The notes beneath the pieces were generated by a model. The model was not told the origin of the DNA, did not search any database, and was given only the letters and a program-made list of their open reading frames with translations. This document shows positions 33,659 to 44,015 of a stretch of DNA of 64,000 nt, piece after piece (position 1 is the first letter of the stretch; each line of letters begins with the position of its first letter). The translations under genes and the position numbers were made by a program. The DNA comes from Muscardinus avellanarius (taxonomy: Eukaryota > Chordata > Mammalia > Rodentia > Gliridae), in contig OY726567.1 in the NCBI GenBank assembly GCA_963383645.1, positions 64,813,734-64,877,733 of the forward strand. Direction: 5' to 3'.

Positions 33659-34320
33659 TGTAATGGTGCCGAAGGTGGGTTCTTGTTCTTAGCTAGTTTA
33701 GAAAAAATAGCCACAACTGCTGCAAATTTAAGCAAAGTTTATTATGACAGAGGTAGAAAGAAGGGACAGAGGAATAAACATTCCATCAGAGAAAATGTGG
33801 TGGAGTGCCTTGAAAGTAAAGCACTGCAGTCTCTGAACACATAACTTTTATTTTTTATTTTTTATTTTTATTTTTAGTGGTACTGGGGGTGGAACCCAGA
33901 GGCTTTCTACCTCCGGGCTATACCCCCAGACCTATTTTATACTTTATTTGGAAACAGGGTCTCACTAAGTTGCTGAGAGCCTCACTAAGTAGCTGAGGCT
34001 GGCTTTGAACCTGTGCGATCCGCCTGTCTCAGCCTCCCAAGCGCGGGGATTATAAGCGTGCGCCACCACGCCCGGCTGAACACATGATGCAGGCTCGACA
34101 GTTATCTCTGTTGTATAAGTCTTTCCTCACAGGGACAGATGAGTCTGATCAAAATGTGTTACTTGGTTAACAAAGTCAGGAGGCTGCATGGAAGAAGCCC
34201 CCTTTGTCTTTGGTTTCAGTTTTAAAGCACACATCATCTACCTATGTCCTTGGCGAGTTCGTAGGCTTTTCTATCTCTGTCTGCTAAAAGTTGCTTATTA
34301 TGTTAAAAACTTGTCCTACA
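33659..34320 (-). mobile_element. Solo LTR, antisense, TGTA...TACA ends, with nested SINE
   Basis: Starts TGTAATGGTGCC right after a truncated SINE B1 start (33625-33658) and ends CTTGTCCTACA. TTTATT at 33738-33743 is an AATAAA on the - strand, near the correct end for R-U5. Without the nested SINE the LTR is about 425 bp. No matching flanking duplication is found, so one side may have been rearranged. Confidence 0.7.
33843..34077 (-). mobile_element. Type A SINE nested in LTR
   Basis: T-rich tail, GGTACTGGGGGTGGAACCCA, B1 end CCACCACGCCCGGC. TGAACACAT flanks both ends (33834-33842 and 34077-34085). Confidence 0.9.
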
Positions 34321-34354
34321 ATAAAGAAAAGAAAGATACAAGAATATAGTCTTT

Positions 34355-34550
34355 TTTTTTTTTTTTTTTTGGTGGTACTGGGGTTCCTGGAAGCCCTTCT
34401 ACCTCTGGGCTACACTCCCAGACCTATTTTTACATTTTTATTTGGAAACAGGTTCTCCTAAGCCAGCGCGGCTGGCTTCGAACCTGTGCGATCCTCTTGT
34501 CTCTGGCTCCCAAGCGCGGGGATTACGAGCATGCACCACCACGCCCGGCC
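34355..34550 (-). mobile_element. Type B SINE, inverted
   Basis: GGTGGTACTGGGGTTCCTGG to CCACCACGCCCGGCC. The flank GAATATAGTCTTTT occurs on both sides (34343 and 34554). Confidence 0.92.
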
Positions 34551-34581
34551 AAGGAATATAGTCTTTTAAAGTATGAAGGTA

Positions 34582-34800
34582 GCTGGGCGTGGTGGCACAC
34601 GCTTGTAATCCCAGCATTTGGGAGGCTGAGACTGGAGGATCGCAGTTCGCAGACAGCCTCAGCTACTAAGTGAGGCCCTCTGCAATTTAGTGAAACCCTG
34701 TTTCAGAATAAAGAATTTTAAAAATGGGGCAGGGGGGTGTAGCTCAGTGGTCGAATACCCCTGGGTTCCATCCCCAGACCCGCAAAAAACAAACAAAAAA
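34582..34800 (+). mobile_element. Type C SINE
   Basis: GCTGGGCGTGGTGGCACACG, GCAGTTCGCAGACAGCC core, CCAGACCCGC end. TTAAAGTATGAAGGT occurs on both sides (34566 and 34801). Confidence 0.92.
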
Positions 34801-35095
34801 TTAAAGTATGAAGGTTTGGGGCTATCACTATTTAGTGTAATTATTAATTACTATCGGGTTAACATAGTTTGCCTTTTCTCTTTACCCTAAACTATTGTGA
34901 AAATTCATATAATTCTAGTGTCCAGCTGGGCTAACAGCAAACTCTTAGCTGACCAAGGTCAATCCTGGCTGCAGCTCTTGGCTGACAGCTTAGAGACAGA
35001 GAAAATGATTTTATTGTTCTGCCTAAGTATGAAAGCTTGTTCTTATTACCAACGAATACAGCTCTTATCAACAATCAGTACATGCTCAGTCCCCA
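34801..35095. other. Intergenic unique sequence
   Basis: AT-rich, unclassified. Confidence 0.4.
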
Positions 35096-35283
35096 TCACC
35101 CAGCACTTGGGAGGCTGAGACAGAAGAGTCACAGGTTTGCAGCCAGCCTCAGCTACTTAGTGAGGCCCTCTGCAACCTAGTGAGACCCTGTTTCGAAATC
35201 AAGAATAAAAAATAGGGTTAGGGGTGTACCTCGGAAGGGGAATACCCCAGTACCGCAAAAAAAAAAAAAAAAAAAAAAAAAAG
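35096..35283 (+). mobile_element. 5'-truncated SINE
   Basis: Begins at CCCAGCACTTGGGAGGC; B1 and ID halves follow, with a 28-base A tail. Confidence 0.83.
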
Positions 35284-35559
35284 AGTTTGCTTTTCAGGAT
35301 CACGTGGGCTTGTCAGGAGAGACACAATTAATGTCTAAGTCATCCCTGGGTTGGTTTTGAGCCTGTTACATGTTAACAAAGAGAGGAGAGGGGCAGGAGG
35401 GAAAATGTCAGCTTTGAAACAGGCTGCTAGTTGCCAGGGTGGGAAGCAGCCCACTATTACTTGTCTCTAGTGTTTCTTAGCTTGCATTTTTTTTCTCAGT
35501 CTCAAATGGTTTATCCCTATGCGTGTGTCTCTGTGTCCAAATTTCACCTCCTAATTTTT

Positions 35560-35893
35560 TTCCTTTGATACCGGGGATTGAACCCAGGGGCATTCTACTT
35601 CTGAGTGACACCCCCAGCTCTTACTATTATTACTATTAATTTTGTAAACAGTGCCTCCCTGGGTTACTGAGAGTCCCACTCTGTTGCTGAGGCTGTCCTC
35701 AAACCTGTGGTCTTAAGCCAGGCGTGGTGGTGCACGCTTGTAATCCCAGTACTTGGGAGGCTGAGACAGGAGGATCGCGCAGGTTCGAAGCCAGCCTCAG
35801 CAACCTAGTGAGACCCTGTTTCCAAATAAAATAAAAAATAGGCCTGGGAGTGTAGCCCAAAGGTAGAAAGCCTCTGGGTTCCATCCTCAGCAC

Positions 35894-35936
<43 letters not shown>

Positions 35937-36000
35937 GTGATCTTCCTCTCGGCCTTCCAAATACTGGGATTATAGGTGGACGCCACCATGCCCTGCTCAA
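35560..36000 (-). mobile_element. Inverted SINE interrupted by a + SINE and AC microsatellite
   Basis: The host dimer runs 35563-35713 and 35934-36000. The guest dimer is 35714-35890 with (AC)n 35891-35934. ACCTGTGGTCTT and ACCTGTGATCTT flank the guest as its target duplication. Confidence 0.88.
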
Positions 36001-36363
36001 TTTTAATTTCCTATCTTCCACCCATTTGGTAAAACAAGTCATTGAATTGAACTGAATCCATTTGACTGTTTTCTTCTCCCTGCAGTACCTCCTGGAGGTC
36101 CTCGCTAATTATTTGCTGCTGGTGGGTCAATTATTTTAGATATTTCCGTGAATCATTCAAGGAGGAGGAAATGTGGGGTAGAGACAGTGGGGTTGGGTTA
36201 TTGGGTTTGGATAATCTATAAATAACCAGACTTTAGTGAAATGAGAAGCTTTATGGAGATGGATGATGAATAAGCGAGGACTACAGAGGCATCTGGATTT
36301 CCACATTTCTGATCCCCTCCGGTCTTTATCCGCCCACCTGCCGTGAACCCTGTCCTCCTCTTT
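36001..36363 (-). other. VSTM1: VSTM1 3'UTR and downstream
   Basis: Follows the VSTM1 stop on the - strand. No AATAAA is seen. An ATTAAA on the - strand (TTTAAT at 36002-36007) about 360 bp past the stop is the best hexamer, and CATAAA at about 36250 is weaker. Confidence 0.45.
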
Positions 36364-36483
36364 CTACACATCCAGCGCCGCGCTTTCACGAGATGCCGGG
36401 GGAGCCTCATCGGTGACAAAAGCCTCTTCAGATGGTGCGTGGGCATGCAGCTCGGCATAGGTCACTGCCTGGGGATCCTCAGT
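36364..36483 (-). CDS. VSTM1: VSTM1 terminal exon: ITIM and C-terminus
   Basis: 120 bp, starts in phase 0 at TEDPQAVTYAEL and ends at TAG (36366-36364). Acceptor CCCCAAAG. Contains the intact first ITIM. The second ITIM tyrosine codon is AGC (36384-36382), giving SRESAALDV. Confidence 0.93.
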   Translation of the reverse strand, partial: TEDPQAVTYAELHAHAPSEEAFVTDEAPPASRESAALDV

Positions 36484-37457
36484 CTTTGGGGAGGAGAGAC
36501 GGATACAGATGGCTGTTAGATCCGAGTGGTCCAATATGGTGGCCACTAGCCATATACAGCTATTTGAATTGATGCGGATTTGAGTTAGATTAAATTTAAA
36601 ATTCAGGTGCTCAGCCCTACTAGATGCAGCATTTTGGATGCAGAACAGCCACATGCTCTGGCCCCTGTTGTGTCAGGCAGCACAGATGGAGAACTTGTCC
36701 AGCATCACAGAAAGTTCTATTAGACAGCACCATTCTAGGACGGCTATGCTTTACGGAGGATAAAGGTTCTGGCTACAGTATTAATGAGAAGATGCCAACA
36801 ATTAATTATAACTGGTGCTCATAAAAAAGTAGAACAAGCCGGGCAGGGTGGCGCGCTTGGGAGTAATCCCCGCGCTTGGGAGGCGGAGACAGGAGGATCG
36901 CGCAGGTTCGAAGCCAGCCTCGCTGGCTTAAGAGACCCTGTTTCCAAATAAAAATATTTTTTAAAAAAATAGGTCTGGGAGTATAGCCAGGAGGTAGAAG
37001 GAACCCCAGTACCACCAAAAAAAAAAAAAAAAAATAGAACAAAGGTATGACTTTGAGCCAGGCGTGGTGGTGGCACACACCTAAAATCTCAGTATTTGCG
37101 AGGACAGTCTCAGCAAGTAGTGAGACTCTCATCAACCTAGCACGACCCCCTTTCAAAAAAATTAATAAGAAGGGCTGGGGATGTAGCTCAAAGGTACAAT
37201 TCCCCTGAGTTCAGTCCCCACACATATACACAAAAGATAAGGGTTTATTGTGGTTTTCGTCCTGGAGTTTGAACCCAGGGGTGTTCTACCTCTGAGTTAC
37301 AACCTCAGCCTTATTATTTATTCTTTATTTTGAAACAGGGTCTCATTGAGTTGCAGAGGGCCTCACTAAGTAGTGGCCACAAACTTGTGATCCTCCTATC
37401 TCAGCCTCCCAAGTACTGGGATTACAAGCGTGTGCCACCATGCCCGGCTAACTAATG

Positions 37458-37501
<44 letters not shown>

Positions 37502-38725
37502 CAGGGATTGAGCCCCAGGACATTCTACCTCTGAGTTATACCCCCCAGATCTATTTTATTTTTATTTAGAAACAGAGTCTCACTAGGCTGATGAGAGTCT
37601 CACTACTTGCTGAGACCGTCCTTGAACCTGCAATCCTCCTTTCTCAGCCTCCCAATTACAGGAATTACAGGGATGTGTCACCATACCTGGCTGACCTGAT
37701 CTATTTAAGCACCAACATTGATTGAATATTTAAAATAGACCAGATCAACAGGGCCTGGTGGCGCATGCCTGTAATCCCTGTACTTGGGAGGCTAAGACAG
37801 GAAGATGGCATGTTTATAGCCTCAGCAATTTAGTGAGGCTCTGTTTCAAAATAAAGAGTAAAAGTAGGGCAGGGGAGATAGCTCAGAGGTAGAATGCCTG
37901 AGTTCAATCTCCAGTACCGCAAAAAAAGAAAAAAAATTTTTGTTTAGGGACCATGCCTATAATTCCAGTATGTGAAAGGCTGAGAGCTGAGATAGGAGGA
38001 TCACAGGTTTAAGGCCACCCTCAGTAACTTAGTGAGGCATTCATGGATGTAACAAGACCCTGTTTCAAGATAAAAAATAAAAAGGAGGGGAAGTGTAGGT
38101 TGAAGGTAGAGTGCACCCCTGGGTTCAATCCCCAGTATCTTAAAAAAATTACTGAGCGGATAGATTTTATGTCAAGTGTTCTTATCACCTTTAAAGAATA
38201 AAAAATAGGTAAGTTTACAGGATGGCTAGTGATGATGAGTGATGGTATATACTTATCTCTAAGCACATCAAGTTATAATATTAAAGATATACGCAGAGCC
38301 AGGTGTGGTGGCGTACACTTGTAATCCCGGTATTTGGGAGGCTGAGACAGGAGGATCGCGGTTTGCGGACAGCCTCAGCTACTTGGTGAGGCCCTCTGCA
38401 ACTCAGTGAGACCCTGTTTTAAAATAAAGAATAAAAGCCGGGCGTGGTGGCACACGCTTGTAATCCCCGCGCTTGGGAGGCGGAGACAGGAGGATCGCAC
38501 AGGTTCGAAGCCAGCCTCAGCTACTTAGTGAGGCTCTCGGCAACTTAGTGAGACCCTGTTTCCAAAGAAAGTATAAAATAGGTCTGGGAGTATAGCCTGG
38601 AGGTAGAAAGCCCTGGGTTCCACCCCCAGTACCACCATAAATTAATTAATTAATTAATTAAATAAAGAATAAAAAATAGGACTGAGGGTTTACCTCGGTT
38701 CCCTGGGTTCCATCCCTAGTACTGC

Positions 38726-38790
<65 letters not shown>

Positions 38791-40626
38791 GCACAGCTAT
38801 TTGTAGAAAAGAGAAAAAACAATCACACCAGATCAGCCATGAGTTAATTGATACTGTAATGCCAATCACTTGACCCTTAGAATGTAACAGAGTCTGACAT
38901 ATCCTTTATGTCTGTGACATTGTGCTGTGATTTGCACAAGCTGTGTGTGTGGGGAGGGGTATTGGGGATTGAACCCAAGGGCATCCTACCTCACTAAGTT
39001 GTGAAGGGACTCAATAGCAGAAGCTGGCCACAAACCTGCAATCCTCCTGTCTCAGCCACCCAAATACTGGGACTACAGGCATGTGCCACCACACCCAGCT
39101 TGCACATGCCTTTTAAGTGGGAATTTGATTTCCACTAGATACAGGGATCACAGGGAATTTATGATTTGTCTAGGACCACATGAAACAGTAGACATCCTCG
39201 TATTCAGAGTGCTTGTAAGCACTATATTAATTGGCCTCTTGTCACTGTGTGAGTTGAAAGCATTGATAAAATCAGAGTGAAGCCGGGCGTGGTGGCGCAC
39301 GCTTGTAACACCCGCGCTTGGGAGGTGGAGACAGGAGGATCACACAGGTTCGGCCGCGCTGGTTTAAGAGACCCTGTTTCCAAATTTAAAAAATATAAAA
39401 TAGGTCTGGGAGTGTAGCCCTAAGGTAGAAGGGCTTCCAGGAACCCCAGTACCACCCAAAACAATCAAACAAACAAAAACAAACAAACAAACAAAAAAAA
39501 AAAAAAACAGAGTATGGACTACACCAAAGGGCTGACATGGCCCACCCTGACACTGAGTGAGCTCCTGGGGATTCCTGAGGGCGGCGCTCACCGGGACAGA
39601 TGTCTTTTGCAGTTTAGATAAATCTGCAGAAGGGAGAAGAGAGGGAGGGAGAGAGATATTAGTGTACAGTCTGCAGGTTTTGCTATCTTCTTTTTATTTT
39701 GAAACGGGGTCTAAGTTGCTGAAGCTGGCTTTCAATCCACAATCTTCTTATCTCAGTCTCTCAAATACTGGGATTACAGGTGCATACCACTGCACCTGGC
39801 TCATCTTTTTATGTATGTATGTATGTATGTATGTATGTATGTATGTATGTATATATGTATGTATGTATGTATGACCGTATGTATGTATTTTTGTGGTACT
39901 AGCAATGAAACCCAGGGGCCTTCTACCTCCGGGCTACACCTCTAGACCTACTTTATATTTTATTTGGAAACAAGGTCTCACTAAGTTTCTGAGAGCCTCA
40001 CTAAGCTGCTGAGGCTGGCTTTGAACTTGTGATTCTCCTGTCCCAAGTACTGGGATTACTCACTCCACACCACAACACCTGGCTCATCTTTTTATATTTA
40101 TTTATTATTATTTTTTGCAAGACCAGGGATGGAACCCAGTGGCATTCTACCTCTGAGCTACACCCCTAGCCCTATTTTTTTATTCTTTATTTTGAAACAG
40201 GGTCTCACTAATTTGTGGAGAGCCTCACTAAGTAGTAGCTGAGGCTGTCTGAGAACCATGATCCTCCTGTAATCTTTTTATTTTTTATTTTTATTTTTGT
40301 TGTATTTGTGGGTCTGGGGAAGGAACCCAGGGGCATTCGACCTCCGAGCTATACCCCCTGCCCTATTTTTTTATTATTTTATTTTGAAACAGGGTCTCAC
40401 TAATTTGTGGAGAGCCTCACTAAGTAGCTGAGGCTGTCCACAAACTGTATTCCTCCAGTCTCAGCCTCCCGAATGCTGGGATAGCAAGCATGCGCCACCA
40501 CGTCTGGCTATCTTTTTATTTTTTTTTTACTTTTATTTATTTATTTTATTTTATTTTTGGTTGTACTGGGGGTGCAACCCAGAAGCTTTCTACCTCCAGG
40601 CTATACTCCCAGACCTATTTTATATT

Positions 40627-40669
<43 letters not shown>

Positions 40670-42218
40670 GTGGTACTGGGGTGGAACCCAGAGGCTTTCT
40701 ACCTCTGGGCTATACTTCCAGACCTATTTTTTTTTAATATTTTTATTTAGAAACAGGGTCTCACTAAGTAGCTGAGGCTGGCTTCGAACCTGTGTGATCC
40801 TCCTGTCTCAGCCTCCCAAGTGCTGGGATTACAGGCATGTGCCACCACTCCTGGCTTTATATTTTATTTAAAAACAGGGTCTCACTAAGTTGCCGAGAGC
40901 CTCACTAAGTAGCTGAGGCTTGCTTCAAACCTGCGCGATCCTCCTGTCTCAGCCTCCCAAGAGCGGGGATTTCAAGAGTGCGCCACCACGCCCGGCTACC
41001 TTTTTATTTTTAAAACAGGGTCTCGCTTAGTTCCTGAAGGTCTCACAAAATTGCTGAGGCTGGCCTCAAACCTTTGATCTTCCCTCTCAGCTTCCTACAT
41101 ACTGGGATTATAGGTGTGTACCCCTAAGCCCAGTTTTTTCTCTTAGCACTTACCTGTATCTTCTTGCTTGGAAAATGTGGTGTGGCTGCTTCTGCAAGAG
41201 ACAGAGAGATGGCAGTATGGGGTCTGAAGACTTGAGGGAGAGGGGAAGGGTGTTGGATAGATCAGGGGAAGGTCCCTGGATGCGCTGGGCTGGGGCTCTG
41301 GTGCAGGTAGGTAGCCAGTCACTGATGTACGTGCGCATGAGGACTCTGAAGAATGAGGCAGGGAGTCAGGGGGCAGGGGACTCGTCAAGGGCTGTATATT
41401 CATCTACCTCTTGGTGGATTCTTCTCCGGATGAACCTGTAAGAAAGTAGAGGGGGAATTTGCCCACTGAGAAGACCTTTCTCTCCCTCCTTCCCCAGCCC
41501 TGCTGACCGGCTCTCTGAACTCACCATTCTGCGTGCACCTGTAGATGAGGAAGACTGAGAGGAAGAGGAAAAAGAGGAACAGGCAGCTGAAAGTGGTGAC
41601 CAAGATGACTCTGGAGTCTGCTGGAAGAAGAGCGGGTCAGCGAGTCAGTTTGGATCCTGAGATGCACCGAGAACATTTAGCAGGAGGGTCAGGAGGAGCC
41701 AGACAGATGGCATCCGCTGCTCCAGGCCTGGGACCTCTGGGTGCTTCGGGGCATTTCCTCCCTGTCCTTTCGCTTCCATCCCTCCATCTGTGAAGCGAGT
41801 CTGGCAGTCGAGGCTGCCTTATTGACGGCAGGGTGGCTCCACGTGCAAAGGGCTGAAACAGTGCCTCACACGTGGGAGATTCCAAAGAAACGCTCTGCCC
41901 ATAGCAATAATCTTGGGTGTGTGTGTGTGTGGTGCTGGGGATTGACCCCAGAGGCGCTCTACCTCTGAGCTACACCCCCAACCCTATTTTATATTTATTT
42001 CTTTTTTTTTTTTTTTGGTGGTACTGGGGTTCCTGGAAGCCCTTCTACCTCCGGGCTACACTCCCAGACCTATTTTTTTTATACTTTTTAAATTTGGAAA
42101 CAGGGTCTCCTAAGCCAGCGGGCGGGGCTGGCTTCGAACCTGCGCGATCCTCCTGTCTCTGCCTCCCAAGCGCGGGGATTACAAGCGCCACCACGCCCGG
42201 GTATATTTATTTCTTTTT

Positions 42219-42268
<50 letters not shown>

Positions 42269-42874
42269 GCTGGGGATTGAGCCCAGGGACATTCTTCAGC
42301 TACATCCGTTGCCTGATTGATTGATTGATTGATTGATTTTTATTTACTTATTTATTTATTTATTTAGTGGCACTGAGGGTGGAACCCAGGGATTTATTTA
42401 TTTATTTTTATTTACTTATTTATTTAGTGGCACTGAGGGTGGAACCCAGGGGTTTTTCTACCTCCGGACTATACTCCCAGACCTATTTTATACTTTCTTT
42501 GGAAACAGGGTCTCACTAAGTTGCTGAGAGCCTCACTCAGTAGCTGAGGCTGGCTTCAAATCTGTGCAATCCTCCTGTCTCAGCCTCCCAAGCGTGGGGA
42601 TTATAAGTGTGCGCCACTATGTCTAGCTGCTGATTTTATTTTATTTATTTATTTTTTGGAAACAGGGTCTCATTAAATTGCTGAGGATGGCTTCGAACCT
42701 GTGATCCTCCTGTCTCAGCCTTTCAAGGACTGGGATTTATATGTATGTGCCTCCACACCTGGCTCACAGCAATAATTTTGACCATTTATTTTGAGCCAGC
42801 TCTTTGCAAATTGCTTCCCATAGATTCTTCCTCAACTTGAAAATAAGCTTATAAAACAAATTTAGTATATCTGA

Positions 42875-42913
<39 letters not shown>

Positions 42914-43976
42914 TGTGCTGTGGATTGAACCCAAGGCACTCTACCTCTGAGGTATGCCCCCAGTTCTACGTTTCAATTTTTATTTAGAAACAGGGTCTTG
43001 CTAGGTTGATGAGAGTCTCACTACTTGCTGAAGCTGTAAAACCTGAAGTCCTCCTGTGTCTGCCTCCTAATTACTAGGATTGTAGGTGTGCGCCACCTCG
43101 CCCAGCTTCTGCCATGGTCTCAGTCATGGGACATGACAGTGATGTCCTTCGTGCTGTTTTACACACCAGGATTTCTAGGCCCTGGAAGTGCCTTAGATGT
43201 CATCACTCCAGAAAAAGCAGCAGTTCCCCTGAATATCATAGAGAAAGCGGGCCTTTAGATTCTTTCTGTTCTTTCTGTGTGCTTTAAGCAATCGCCTGTC
43301 CTGTGTGAATCAGATCAAATTGGGAGGAACATCTCCCTCTTTTTTTTTTTTTATGTGGTGGTACTGGGGATGGAACCCTTCTACCTCTGGGCTATACTCC
43401 CAGACCTATTTTATATTTTTATTTTGAAACAGGGTCTCTTAAGCCAGCGAGGCTGGCTTCAAATCTACGCGATCCTCCTGTCTCCGCCTTCCAAGCACGG
43501 GGATTACAAGCGTGTGCCACCACGCCCGGCAAGAACATCTTCTAACAATCTTACCTGTTTGTAGTGAGGGGGCTCTGAGTCCGTCATGTTTATCTAGAAA
43601 AAAGGAGGTAGGAAAAAGATCACAATGATTACATGGGAACGTTGGGGGCATCAGTCTTCATCTCCTACTTATGAACTCCACACCTCCTCTTCAAAGCAGA
43701 CTAGTGAGCTGGGTGTGGTGGCGCACGCTTGTAATCCCAGTACTTAGGAGGCTGAGACAGGAGGATGGCACAGGTTCAAAGCCAGCCTCAGCTACTTAGT
43801 GAAGCTCTCAGCAACTTAGTGAGACCCTGTTTCCAAATAAAATATAAAATAGGTCTGGGAGTATAGCCCAGAGGTAGAAGGCCCCTGGGTTCCATCCTCA
43901 GCACCACACACACACACAAAAAGCAGACAAGAGGATGTCTTTTCCATCCCATAGATAGCAGAGCATTCCATTGTCC

Positions 43977-44015
<39 letters not shown>

